A stretch of 64,000 nucleotides of DNA. It comes from Takakia lepidozioides. Taxonomy: Eukaryota; Streptophyta; Takakiopsida; Takakiales; Takakiaceae. Position 1 is the first letter of the stretch; the number at the start of each line of letters is the position of its first letter. The notes beneath the pieces were generated by a model that was not told the origin of the DNA, searched no databases, and saw only the letters and a program-made list of their open reading frames with translations. Shown here one piece after another: positions 30,408 through 41,273 of the stretch. The stretch lies in NCBI GenBank assembly GCA_030704615.1, contig CM060733.1, positions 18,476,001 through 18,540,000 on the forward strand, given 5' to 3'. The position numbers were made by a program, and so were the translations under genes.

Positions 30408-31586
30408 TCACTCAATTGCAACCTCCTCCACATGGTTGTGACGTCCACGAATGGGGGTGATTATCGCTTGTCTATTCTCAGTGTTCAAACATGTGAGATC
30501 AAAATTTATGGTGCAGGGAACCAGCAAAGAGACATAAACAGAATTGGGCAAATGAGGGGTAAAGTCACGTTGATGCAACAATACATATTGACGTCCTGAC
30601 AAAATATATTCAGTGATCAAATAAGGACCGTCAATACGAGAACGACTTGCTTACCTGACTGCAAACGAACACAAACAGATTGACCAATGCGAAAAGATTC
30701 AGAGAATACTACCCGCCGGTTATAATTTTTAGGCTAGGAAGCCTAAGCCAAAACAATGTTAGACTTGGCAGTTTCCCTCAACATGCACTGCCGTGCATGC
30801 AAATCAAGCAAGAATTGTTCACAATTTTCAGGCTCGGTGGCTGAAACCTGCAACCAGGAGATGTGCAAGGGAGACCTGCATTTTCTGCCATATAACAATT
30901 TAAAGGGAGAAATCTTGGTACTGGCGTGAATAGAAGTCATATATGCACACAATATGATGGGAATAACTATATGTCATTCATCAATTAATGTCTCATTCTT
31001 TTCGAGCATTTGACACATAGTTTTGTTAAATCTCTCCGTCAAGCCATTGTACTGTGGGTTACAGGGTGCCGTCATAACATGCTTCGTGTTCAAGTTAAAA
31101 CAGATAACTTCCATCAATTGGTTGCAGAATTCATTACCTTGATCCGTGAGGATCTGGAGAGGGCAACCATGTCGTAGGATCACCTTATCAAAGAAAAATT
31201 GGATCACATCATCACTATCCTTAGCAACCAGTGGCCGGATTTTCACCCATTTCGTCAGGTAGTCCATAGCTACAACAAGGTAAGCATGGCCCTTAGATGT
31301 GGATTTCAAAGGTCCAACAATATCTAAGCCTACCCGTGCGAAAGGCTCAGTCACAGGGATAAGTTGTCATGGCAATGGGGCTTCGGTGCGAGGCAGGATG
31401 GTCTTAGCACGACAGGGTCATTTTCCAATGAAAAATGAAACGTCTTTGACTAACCATTTCCAATGATACTGTTCTTGCAACCTCTTGACAGTCTTTGTCA
31501 CCCCAAGATGACCAGCAAACGAGGAAGCATGGTATAATTCAAGCAAGCCACGCACATCGGACCTAGGAGGAACTTCATTTATATAT
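30408..31586 (-). pseudogene. Ty3/gypsy integrase relic
   Basis: Minus strand. From about 31570 a frame reads LLELYHASSFAGHLGVTKTV, the HHCC-finger N-terminus of integrase, but its cysteine half is broken by stops near 31400. Next comes an uninterrupted 126-codon core (31354-30974) with aspartates in VGLDIVGPL and ILTDQGNEF and the glutamate of NGLTERFNKT, giving a plausible DDE triad. It continues at 30952-30743 with HASTKISPFKLLYGRKCRSP, and at about 30620-30408 with the C-terminal segment SGRQYVLL through SLLVPC. Gag, protease, RT and LTRs are absent. It is not closely related to the three plus-strand elements by eye. Confidence 0.8.
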
Positions 31587-31597
31587 ATATATATATA
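31580..31597. repeat. AT microsatellite at edge of gypsy relic
   Basis: A run of AT units exactly where the integrase homology ends. Confidence 0.8.
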
Positions 31598-31599
31598 GA

Positions 31600-32215
31600 T
31601 GTATTTTCAACGACCCAAAATACTTGAAATTCCATATCTCCCACATCGCAGGTCCAAAAAATTATAAAACCAAGTCGGTGTTGGGGCCCCACGGTACGAA
31701 GCACCCGGGTTGGGGCTCCACAGTTCGGGACATCTCAACATGACAAAACAAACAAACAAACAAATGTCTCGCTTCAAACAAACAAATAAACAACCTTGCT
31801 TCATATATTGAAAAATCCAATTTATTTTTCCATGAAATTATTGAATAGTATCATTGTTCCAACTTCCAACAAAGCCCATTTTGCTATTTTTGCAATCTCC
31901 CCTGTTGAGGCTTCATATATTGATATATCCACTTTGCTATTTTTCGCGAGTTTACAGCATCTAAAAGCACTTAAAATTCCAAATCTCCCACATGATGGGC
32001 CAATCATAGTTCCAGGAAAGCCCACTTTGCTAATTTTTCACAAATTTTCAGCGACCCAAATGACTTGAAATTCGAGATCTCCCACACCGCGGGTCCAAAA
32101 ATCTTGAGACCAAGCCGGTGCACCCCTCCTCATCGAGGGCTCTCTAACGGCACCGGGACTGGGCCCCGCGGTTTGGGAGATCTCAACGACGCTATAAACA
32201 AAACAAAACAAAACA
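31600..32215 (+). repeat. Diverged direct repeats of ATCTCCCACA-containing unit
   Basis: Three units share ACTTGAAATTC-like sequence followed by ATCTCCCACA and GGTCC (about 31615-31655, 31968-32000, 32062-32098). The first and third continue similarly (ACCAAG.CGGTG..., GGGCCCC.CGGT), ending in AAACAAACAAAC and AAACAAAACAAA runs at about 31748 and 32198. Possibly old LTR or SINE remnants. Confidence 0.55.
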
Positions 32216-32379
32216 AGGCTTGACATACACTTAGGCCTTGCCATCTACATAGATAAAACATAAATTTATAACTTGTAGATATTATACCTATATAAACTTA
32301 CGGCTCTCATTTTTAAATAATTGGGAGTTTAAGGCTCACGTGTGAGCCAGGCAGCGGGCCCCATGCACGGATGTTGGGC

Positions 32380-32500
32380 GCCCCCACGACTATCCGACGG
32401 GTCTGGGTTTGCTCAGGTTGGGTCTGTTCAGGGTCTGCTGGCAGGTCGGGTCTGCTCGCGGGGCTGAATGGTCTGCTCGTCGCGCCGCAGCCCGCCCACA
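32380..32500 (+). repeat. GGGTCTGCT-rich irregular repeat
   Basis: GGGTCTG(G/C/T)T and GGTCTGCTCG recur six or more times. The flavour matches the repeats at 1290-1345 and 2815-3035. Confidence 0.5.
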
Positions 32501-32655
32501 GGACTCAGTTCTGGGAGCCCTCCATTCTGTCGGCCTACTTCTGTTTTGACTTCATTGGGGTCTTCACGTCTGTCCAAAAAGATTGTCGATCACACCTCAG
32601 AACTGTGTGCACCACCTCAGTCAATAGCAACTCAATGATTCCATGGTGCTCAGAA

Positions 32656-32922
32656 ATTGAGTGCGGTGGCGCACTCAGTTCTGGGTGACCACTCCACTAT
32701 CTCTTGGACCTAAACTGTGAACATCACCTTCCTCTTTCCCTAATGCCCAAGCGATCGCCTAGCATCCATTAGAAATGAGTGCGCCATCGCACTCAGTTTC
32801 CCCGTGTCCCTCTCAGGCTTCCATTGCAGATCTTGTTGCCTCTAAGACTTACGTATTCACCTCGGCCCACAATGGAAGTGATAGAGATCCCCTCAAAACT
32901 GAGTGCGGTGCCGCACCCAATT
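32656..32922. repeat. Three palindromic TGAGTGCG-N4-CGCACTCA hairpins
   Basis: They lie at 32656-32680, 32775-32799 and 32898-32922 (the last with one arm mutated to CGCACCCA). Spacing is about 120 bp. Each is followed by AGTT or AATT and by C/T-rich sequence. Two more copies sit at 1453-1578. Confidence 0.75.
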
Positions 32923-33020
32923 TTCAGGGGATCTCTCGTATCCTGTCTATGCACTTGGTATGACAGTCAAGCAAGATTCATGCAGATTGGGAGAAGGATC
33001 ACCTTGGGTTTCATGACACC

Positions 33021-33023
33021 ACT
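33021..33023. repeat. ACT target-site duplication, left
   Basis: Three bases before the CACTA terminus, matched at 34203-34205. Confidence 0.85.
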
Positions 33024-34202
33024 CACTACAGGAAAACGGGGGGGTTTCGACATCGCGGCGTCGTAAAACAGCCCTTTTCGGGCAGGGGGGAAAACCCAAA
33101 TTTGCGACGCCCGGGCATCGCAAGGGCGTCGCCAAAAAAACGTCGCAAATTTGGTCGCAAATTTGCGAAACCGCGATTTGCGACGCACGGGCGTCGGATA
33201 AATTAAAAAAAAAATTAAAATTAAAACCCTACTCTGCAATGCAAAATTAGCACCGTCCGGGACTTTGCGACCCCCGGACGTCACAATTTCAGGGCATTTG
33301 AATTTAGGCGGGAAAATTTGAATTTCAAAAACTTGTTGACCATTGACTCCGGCGTTGATCATTGACTCCAGTTCTGTTTAATGACGATATGTTCATTGTT
33401 CTACATATATCATGCAATGCATACTTGAACCTAAGACCTCCACGTTATAACATTTCTAAGACACTACAAACTAACCAACACACCTACGCTACATCTATGT
33501 ATAACAAAAGCAATCTAAATATATATATATACACATATAAAGAATTCCGTCAAGAGCCTTCAAGTTTCTTCTAAGGGGATCTCTCTTGTGACGCCGGGGA
33601 GTTGCAACCTCCATAGCCTTAGTGCCCAGCCCCAGCCCCAGCCCCAGCATCGTCGCCGTTGTTGCACCCCCCAACTGCCAGGCGCCCCAAGCGACGTCCT
33701 TATGATGACCTAAGCTGACCACAACACCATTGCGACCCCCTGTGGCGACGCCGTTGCGACCCCCTGGCGTCGCAACGTTGGGCGTCCCAGCGCGGGGCGC
33801 CCCTAGCGACGTTTTTGTGAAGTTGAGGGCCGCAAAGCCCAAAAAAAAAAAAAAACTCCCACTATGGTGATGATGTTGCGATGCCCTGGCGCCGCAAAGG
33901 CGCTGGGGTGCCCTTAGTGACGCTTTTGCGACGCCGAGGAGTTGCAACGTCCAAATTATTATTTTTATTATTTTTATTATTTTTATTAATTAATTAATTT
34001 ATTTTTTGGATTTCCGATGCCGGGGCATCGCAAGAAAAAAAAATCCGTCGCAACGATGGCCCTCTTTCCCCCTTCATGCCACCTTACGACGGCTGGGCGT
34101 CGTAATGGTGTCGCAGCGGGGGATTGTGACGCCAGGGCGTCGCAAAAAAGAGTCGCGGGCTCGGTTGGCGTCGCAACCCCCCCCCCCCCATTTGCTGTAG
34201 TG
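33024..34202 (+). mobile_element. Complete non-autonomous CACTA (En/Spm-type) element, 1179 bp
   Basis: The left end CACTACAGGAAAACGGGG and the right end CCCCCCATTTGCTGTAGTG are inverted termini of the CACTA superfamily. A 3-bp ACT duplication flanks them, the size this superfamily makes. Both subterminal regions are packed with GGGCGTCGCAA-type motifs in both orientations (roughly 33050-33200 and 33900-34180), like the transposase-binding subterminal repeats of En/Spm. The interior is AT-rich and non-coding, including a TTATTATTTT microsatellite at 33954-34010. Without a transposase it depends on an autonomous relative. The truncated copy at 296-1257 is a family member. Confidence 0.93.
33954..34010. 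repeat. TTATTATTTT / TTAA microsatellite
   Basis: An AT-only run inside the CACTA element. Confidence 0.85.
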
Positions 34203-34205
34203 ACT
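34203..34205. repeat. ACT target-site duplication, right
   Basis: Matches 33021-33023. Confidence 0.85.
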
Positions 34206-34556
34206 TCCCGATGCCTCTTTTTGCTGCGTCCTCACCGCTTTCTTTGGTGTCGCTTCTTTCTCACCGACGGTGGTGTCGTTGTCCATGTCATGCACAATGG
34301 TCTCCGGGGCAGTCTCCTTCCCTTCCCTTCTTCCCTCCATTTGAGGTTGGACCTCCTTTGTCATCTGTTGTGAATCCTGGGTGGACGTATCCTGTGCAAC
34401 CTGCTCATCAGCGTTTTGCAGATTGCGCAACTTTCTCATTCTGACTCGCGCGTTTTTCCTCTCTTTCGCACTCATGAAGTAAAAGGACTGTCTTCCACGT
34501 CTTCTTCCTATGTCTTCTCTCTCACTCCCGCAGCTCTCCAACTTGACTAACAACAA
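34206..34556 (-). pseudogene. Charged, unidentified reading frame interrupted by the CACTA insertion
   Basis: On the minus strand a frame is open from 34556 across MSAKERKNARVRMRKLRNLQ into a Gln/Glu/Lys-rich segment (QQMTKEVQPQMEGRR, VGEKEATPKKAVRTQQKEAS). It runs straight into the right end of the CACTA element, and the remaining codons to 34074 are transposon sequence. On the other side of the transposon (33020 downward) the same phase stays open for about 18 more codons to a stop, so the insertion split a frame. The basic N-terminal half could suit a bZIP-like or nuclear protein, but I see no leucine heptads and name no family. Confidence 0.45.
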
Positions 34557-34559
34557 TAG

Positions 34560-35024
34560 AGAAAGTAAGGAACCCTCTTAAGCCGTCAATTATGCATGTG
34601 GTTAAAGACGTGCGTGTCTACCTTCTAACCCCCCAAATGGATCGCTCTCAGTGGCTGCGGTTTATTGGGCGCCCCTATTGCCATCAATAAGGTCGTTTTC
34701 TTCAAATGTGGATGTTTGGTGATTTGGATGAAATATTGCGCACATGAGACATGTCATCGCCCTATCATACACGGATTTTGCCTTCTTCGAAAAGAAAACA
34801 TACATAACATCAAGAACGCCATGTCCGCGTTCATCCGACGTCGGATATTTCCCGGGTTCGGCACTCAATGCACTGTCCGGATTCACGTTGTGGAACGCCG
34901 TAAAACGCACATTGGATTGCCATATCCAAGACGGCGCCGTCTTTTCCCGGTGGTGTGACACTGACAAAATAAACACTTTTGTTCTCTTCTCCATCAATTT
35001 AGCAACTGCCCAACTGTTCTGGCG
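34560..35024. other. No supported gene
   Basis: Frames are open on both strands (for example minus 35102-34662, 146 codons) but without recognised motif. The minus frame is mildly protein-like (FILSVSHHREKTAPSW). Confidence 0.35.
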
Positions 35025-35634
35025 GTGTGGTTCAATACCCTTAACCGTTATTGGTTGATGTGTGGGGCCAATTGTACAACTGCCTCTTGCCTTAGCAAAC
35101 ACTTTTGGGATGTGGCAATCGCCTCCGGAAGGTTTTTACTTGTCCATGTCGCACAGTTGTATTGGTACTCACCATCGTATCTTCACCACATGGCTTCTCC
35201 TAATGACGTGGCCTTCGCCGAGTTTCAGTATACTGAAGAACCTTGCCCTTTCAGTGCCGCGGTTGAAGATGATGGTTTTGCTGTGGTGGAGGAGCATGTT
35301 CTGGCAGCAAGGTTCAAAGCTTGACATTGGCTGTGTTTTTGTCGAAAACGAGAAAGAGATTTATGACTTGGAGGGAAACGTTGAAAGAACGTTGTTCCAG
35401 AAACCGCATGTTGCACAGAAACACAAGGAATGGAGAGTTCTTCCTGGAAAATATCGTGTGTTCCGAAGTGAAAAGAGACAATCCGGTGGCTCCATTGTGA
35501 CTCCTGGGACAGCTGCCTCTGTCGTTCAAGGAAAGCGGCATGTGACTGTGAAGCAGGTGGACACCACTTCAACGACTTTTGTCACACTGTCGGATTCCTC
35601 GGATGATGAATTTGCGGAAATACTGGCTCCATGA
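35025..35634 (+). pseudogene. Fragments upstream of the Mutator-like transposase
   Basis: A frame at 35025-35324 (FAEFQYTEEPCPF, EDDGFAVVEEHVLA) is followed in another phase by 35325-35634 (GCVFVENEKEIYDLEGNVER, ending TTFVTLSDSSDDEFAEILAP). The second half has the acidic DSSDDE stretch often seen in nuclear or linker regions. They may be the N-terminal exons of the transposase-like gene that follows on the same strand, or a separate decayed gene. No domain is recognised. Confidence 0.35.
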
Positions 35635-38234
35635 ACCGTCTTCCTGAAGGGGACGTCGATGGTCAGGAAATCGTTAGCGTCATCCCACATCTTAAAGCAT
35701 TATCAGGAAAACCAGGATCCAAAAACGAGATCGCGGGGATACTGTGGGATTCATTCACAACAAAAAGGGTTCCATTCCTTCCACCTTCCTTCGACGGTGA
35801 CATCATCTTTGAACTGAATCCACCAACTTGTGTTGGGGGTCTCACATGTCTCTTGCAAGGAATGGATAAAAAGCATGACGGGCATCCATGGTGCAGAACC
35901 AAAACGTCCAATATCCACAACAATGTAAACTTGAAATTCAGAAGGAGCGTTTGTGTAGAGATGTGTGAATGGAAGTTGCCTGCGTTTCATGAAAAGCGGT
36001 GCTAAAAATGAGAGTGAGTGGGAAGAACTCTTTGACAATCCTTTTATCCCAGGCTGTGCCCCACCATCTGCCTGTACATTTGTTTGTAAGTTCTGCAAGG
36101 TGGCCCCCTCCTGCATTGCACATTGTCATGCTCGCATGTACTACGTTACTCACCGTTGCAAAACCATGACTCGAGCCTACATTCATTTTGGGACTCACGA
36201 CCATCCTGTGTCTCACGGCGATTGTAGAGATAGTGTGGAGTTGGCACGTGGGCTTGTCGCGGAGGAGTTCGCAAAGTCCCCTTCAGCCAAACCATCTGCC
36301 ATAGCGCTGACTGCCAACAAAAGTTTCCTGGAGAGGCACATTCTGGGGCAAGGAACTGAATCCAGCTCAAGACTTGAGGGGGCATCTTTGGATGCAGTGA
36401 TGGATCACCTCTCCGTGTTGAGCTCCCCCAATATTAGGAATTAGGTGAATGCATTGAGAGTGCGCGGTGGAAACACAGGGTCCATCGACGGCATTATGGA
36501 GCTCAAGCGAATAAGTCAATATGACTTTATCCAATCTAGCGTCTTCCTAGGTCAGAGGTCTTCAAAGGTTTACTTGTTCAAGATTTCTACGGTGGGCGAG
36601 GGCAGTGGCGTCAGCCTGGCCAGACGTATGCAACCAGGGGGGGATGTGGACAAACCTAGATGATGTTCGATCATTGCAAATGATTGAAGGGTTGGACAAC
36701 CATGTCTTGCCATGTTTACGACCCGAACTACCAAAGAATAATGACAATTGTCATCTGTGACATGTAGTCTGAAGATACAGAGTCCCAAATGATAATGTGG
36801 AATTGTTTGCTTTCAGTCATGGAGTCCAATGGACATACAGGCATAAATTTCAAAGGGTTTATGGCGGATAGTGCACAGGCTAACTTCAACGCTGTGCGCG
36901 AGTTTTTGGATCTGGTGATCCAAAGGTACCTATGCCTAATAGGGAGCGCACATGTCTATTCCACTGGACTCAGTCCTTGCAGAAACATACGAAGAGGTGC
37001 ATCAGAAGAGATCTGCAGGCGGAGCACATGAGGCTCTGCTTCATGTATAAAAATGCGACTACAATGGAAGAGGCTGAGACCAGGTACCAGACAGTGAGAG
37101 CATGGTGGTTCTCATCAGGGGCTACTGATCAGGACGGTGTCAAAGAATTGGAAGACTGGTTGGTCTTCTGGCACTTCAGATACCGGCAATGGGGGGCTTT
37201 CATGACTACTGTAAGCTGCCTTTCACCTCTGCAATCCCTTGTATGTGCCCAGTTTCTTTCATTGTTCCCAGAACGGTCCGTGCTTGCATGAATGACGCTC
37301 TTTCATTTTTCTTTCACATGACATGTCCCTTGAGGACATTGCGGATATATTGTCCTGCAACCTGGCAGAAAGCGTTCACGCCGCCTGGAAGCAACAATCT
37401 GGCTAAGCAAGAAGAGATCTGTACATTGCTACAACAAATGATCTGGTACGAGCTCTAACCCAACAAACAAGATATCGTGACTTCCTCAGGGGGCGATATG
37501 GGGGCAGGGGGCGATATACAGTAGAGTTGATGCTGAGGGCTGCAAGAAGGTCCGGGGATCCAACGAAGATGGCAAAGGCAGTGAACAAGTGCACAATGGG
37601 CTCGCCTCTCCAATCAAGGGAGCCCCATCTGGAAGGAGCGGAAAGGTTCGGGACTTGCAAACGCAAGCTAAATACACCTCCAGGATTAGATGGGGATTCA
37701 CATCGCCATGACAGAGACAACTTCTCTGTACCCAAGATTTCTCCACTACAAAGTATGGCGTCCAGTAGGAAAGAGGCTGCTGGTGCATCCTCTTCCACAG
37801 AGACCTGTCCTCTACCTGCAACCCTTGTAATTGCGGGTTTCTAGCAGGACCACAGGGGGGCAGTGCAGGAGTCACCTTGTGCTGACTCCGAATGGCACAT
37901 CGAGCGAACTACTCCAGGGTCTAGAGTTGGTTGCGCTGCAGTGAGGGCCATTAGTTATGAAAAGTATAAGTCCAGGATAGCCAAAGGCTCGGCGGGTACT
38001 CCAGCTCCGACGTTCACAGGTTTGATTCGGCCATATATGTCGAAGGAGTCGAAGACGCACAAATTCTGGTTCTGCCCGGACGATATGGCTCGTTGTGTGA
38101 ATGGTACCATCCGCGACTCCTGCATTGCTAAGCCTCCCCCACCCACCATTTGGCCAGTGCGGGTTGGAACCTCCCTAACAGCACTGGAGATTGGCAAGTT
38201 GGAGGACGTCGTCTTTCGTCTGCACCGAGGATGA
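35635..38234 (+). pseudogene. Mutator-like (MULE-type) transposase, decayed
   Basis: Pieces in consistent order suggest one gene. A Cys/His cluster at about 36085-36230 (CKFC, CIAHCHARM, then TRAYIHFGTHDHPVSHGDCR) resembles a WRKY/GCM- or FLYWCH-like zinc domain found in MULE proteins. VYDPNYQRIMTIVICDM (about 36715-36767) and GFMADSAQANFNAV (about 36858-36900) could carry the first two catalytic acids. RERTCLFHWTQSLQKH follows, then WLVFWHFRYRQWG. The C-terminal segment at 37863-38234 has TFTGLIRPYMSKESKTHKFW. Breaks include TAG at 36442-36444, a shift in a G7 run near 36637-36643, a stop near 36767, another shift near 36915-36930 and probable introns (GTAAG after 37206). Family assignment rests on remembered motif patterns, so Mutator-like is probable rather than proven. 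Confidence 0.5.
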
Positions 38235-38249
38235 GGAAATCACCCTTAT

Positions 38250-40491
38250 ATCAAACCAACTGGCATTGGCAGGAAGGTGATCTTCCTTTGGACAGGTTAA
38301 AAAACCATTGCTTTGTACATGAAAGGAAATGCCACGAAGCTGCTCTCCCACCAAGGCAGTCACATACATAGCTTTAGGGCCAGTGTTGGATTGAAATCTT
38401 CTCCATCTTGGAAAAAAAAAGCCTTGATTATCTGCAAGAAGGTCAAGCCACCTTTGTGGGAGACTCCCCATAATTGTCTGCCAGCCAGAAGCCACTGTTC
38501 TGGCAGAAAATCCATTTGTTGCCATCTCGGGGAGGATAGGTATATTCGCATTCACATCCCAGAAATGCATCAGATGGGATAGGCCAGCGTGTTCCTAGTG
38601 CGACCACCTCTGAGAGCAAGTGACAAGGTCTTTGGAATCCCTATTATAATTACCAAAGAGCTGCTGCCGAATCGCCTCCTCAAAGGTTGATGGCATGGAT
38701 TGGAATAAGTAATTTCTCATCTTGCACCAAGCAGTCCAAATTGTCTGCCATGCTGTAGATCCAATTCCCGGATTCACGTTTAATTTCCCCCCATGTACAA
38801 TCCATTTGAGGGAGGAAGGCCATAGAGAACTTGTTTTAGGGATAGCCGCAACGACGTGGTGTCTTACCAGCCTGCTCCACGGGCTCTGAAAATTCGTAAA
38901 GATTCGAGGAACCCATTTTGCCAGAAGGGCAATGATCTGAGATCGGGGATCAATCACCCCTAGCATCTGCCCCATCCTCCAGCCATTTCAGGCCCAGATT
39001 TCCTCCCCAAGGGCCACAATGAACTGCAGCAGAGCCTTGTGGGATGATACTCAGCAACCCCACTGATTTCTCCCAGTTTATCTTTAATCCAGAAGCCTCA
39101 CAGAAACAGGTAAGAGATTGCAGGGTAGCATTAACGTTGTCTAGGGAACTGTTGTCAATATAAAAGGAAGTGTCATCAGCGTAGAGAGAGGATCTAATTG
39201 AGGAGGAAGGGTCCAAGGCAGGAGAGTGAGGGATACGAAGACCTATAGAGTCATTTCTCTTGTCCATAAGATGACCTAGACCGTCAGCAACAATAAGGAA
39301 CAAGAAGGGGGCTAAAGGACATCCTTGGCATACAGATTTGAAAAGAGGGAAGGATTTGGACAAGGCCCCGTTAACCATTACTCTACTGGAGGCAGAATTT
39401 AGGAGAATACCAATCCAAGAACGGAAGTTGCCAACTATACCCAAAGCTTCGAGAGTACCCAACAAATACTCTCAGTTTATATTGTCGAAGGCCTTTTGGA
39501 AGTCCAACATGAGCAAAGCCAAGGGCTGGTGAGCAGACTACGCAGTGTATAGAGCCTCATTCACCAGCAGAATATCATCAAGTATCATCCTATTTTGTAG
39601 GAAGCCGGATTGCTCTGGCCTGATGAGCCTCGGCAGCAGGGGTTGAAGTCTCAATGCCAATGCCTTCGCCAAGATCTTGTATGTGGAGTTCAAAAGAGTA
39701 ATGGGTCTGTAGTTAGAAAGGTTGTCGTTGTTTCCTTTCTTATACACCAGCGTTATGACACCTTGCGCAATTTGCGAGGGCATTATCCCTTTGAGGAGGA
39801 TGTCGTTGGCCATGCTTAAAAAGTCATCTCCGATGCAATCCCACATAGCTTTGAAAAACTCCACAGGTAATCCATCAAGTCCGGGGGTCTTCATAGAGCT
39901 CAGGGACTCTGTTGCTTGTAATAACTCCATATTTGTGAATGGCTTAGACAGTTCTGTCTGATCTGCCTCAGAGAGAAGAGAAGGGAAGGAACCAAGCACC
40001 TCGGCTCTAGAGCTGTCAATGCGAGTTTCTTGGGTTCTGGAAAAGAGATTTGAGAAGTAGGAGGCCGCTTCCTCCGCCATTTTCTTTGGTTTTGCTATCA
40101 CCTCCCTGATAGAGCTGGAGATAAAACTGATTTGCGTTGCTTCTCTCCTCTGTTTGGTTTTGAGGAAGAAGTAAGCGTTCATTTTTTCGCCCTTCATTGA
40201 CCAGTTTACCCCTGCCCTCACTCTCATGAAGTTCTCCACTTCAGCAGAAATGGCCTTTAGGTGTCTCTTTACAGTAAGGTAAGAGTCCATTGTGACCTCA
40301 TCAGATCTACCATTCTCTAGCTTCCTTTGACAGTGTTTCAAGCATTTTTCCAGCGCCTTTTGTCTTCTAGTCCTTTCCGATGCGAGGGCTTGTGAGAGAG
40401 TCTGCACCTTAGCTCTAGTGACCATGAGCTTGTGAAGGAAGGAAGCTGTTGGTGATGAGAAGACATTACCAGCCTTAAGCCAGACTTGTTT
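38250..40491 (-). pseudogene. L1-type LINE ORF2: reverse transcriptase and C-terminal part
   Basis: Minus strand. A frame continuous from 40491 to 38950 holds non-LTR reverse transcriptase motifs in order: NYRPITLLNSTYKILAKAL, then LLMLDFQKAFD (motif A aspartate), GCPLAPFLFLIVADGL (motif B) and SLYADDTSFY (motif C). Two in-frame stops (TAG at 39538-39540 and TGA about 39475) and later shifts disable it. Past 38975 a second frame, SQIIALLAKWVPRIF, continues the post-RT region typical of plant L1 elements. At about 38250 it meets the end of the Mutator-like relic. The upstream part lies beyond the inserted chromovirus at 47179-47490. Confidence 0.82.
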
Positions 40492-41218
40492 TGTCGCGAC
40501 CCTTTGCCTTGAGGGCAAGGGGTCGGGACACATGAGGGGCTGCCCCTGTGGTGGGGGCAGTGGCAGCGATAGGTATGGGGGGGCTGAAGCACCCTTGAGT
40601 GCCCAAGGCACTCAAGGAGGCGGAGGCGCTCACTAGGTGGAGCCCCGCACACCGGGTTGCGGTGGGGGTGGCTCCACAAGGGGTGGTGGTAGCTTAGCGG
40701 GACTTAGTGGGGGTGGCATAGGACTCACCATGGGGGCGGAGACCTCGTGGTGGGAGTCGTGGGGAGTCTTGGGACTCATCACGGTCCATAGGGGCCGTGG
40801 TGAGTGGGCCAAGACTCACCGCGACTCATCACCGGGAGTCGAGGGTTTTCGTGGTGGTTCGCCATAAAATGGCATGGCTGGTTGTGAAACCCCCGCGGAC
40901 AGCTACAGAAGTATATATAAGGGGAGTAGTGACCCTGAGAACGGTGCAAGCCCGTTGGTGACCAAAAACTAGTGAGTAAGCGAGCGAGCCGGAAAGCGAC
41001 CAAAGAGTGGCGAGCTCTTCCGGACTGCCATCTACCAAGGGAATTCCACCAGGCCCAAATAGGTGGAGGGTTTAGTGGGAGAGCGAAGGGGGACCGTTAT
41101 GTCCCGGTGAGCAGCCGAAGCTCCAAGTTAGCCCGGGGCCAGGTTGGGAGTCAGGCGCGCGCATCAAAGCGAGTAACTATGACTTGAAGGGGAGCTTACC
41201 GAAGTGAGGTGCGCGACA
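40492..41218 (+). repeat. Element 2 5' LTR
   Basis: It starts TGTCGCGACC and ends GTGCGCGACA. TGTCGCG and CGCGACA are perfect inverted termini. Confidence 0.92.
40911..40922 (+). promoter_or_regulatory. TATA box in element 2 LTR
   Basis: GTATATATAAGG in a GC-rich LTR, with about 300 bp to the end of the LTR, is a good core promoter. The 3' LTR has the same sequence near 47131. Confidence 0.7.
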
Positions 41219-41220
41219 TT

Positions 41221-41232
41221 TGGTATCAGAGC
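41221..41232 (+). promoter_or_regulatory. Primer-binding site of element 2, tRNA-iMet type
   Basis: TGGTATCAGAGC two bases after the LTR end. Confidence 0.93.
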
Positions 41233-41273
41233 TTAGAGTTCAGTACGCGATCATCCTTGGGATTGGCCTAATC

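Noticed and set aside
40492-40679. Pro-rich N-terminus attached to the LINE reverse transcriptase ORF
   Set aside because: Those codons are LTR sequence of element 2; the LINE frame begins at 40491 on the minus strand.
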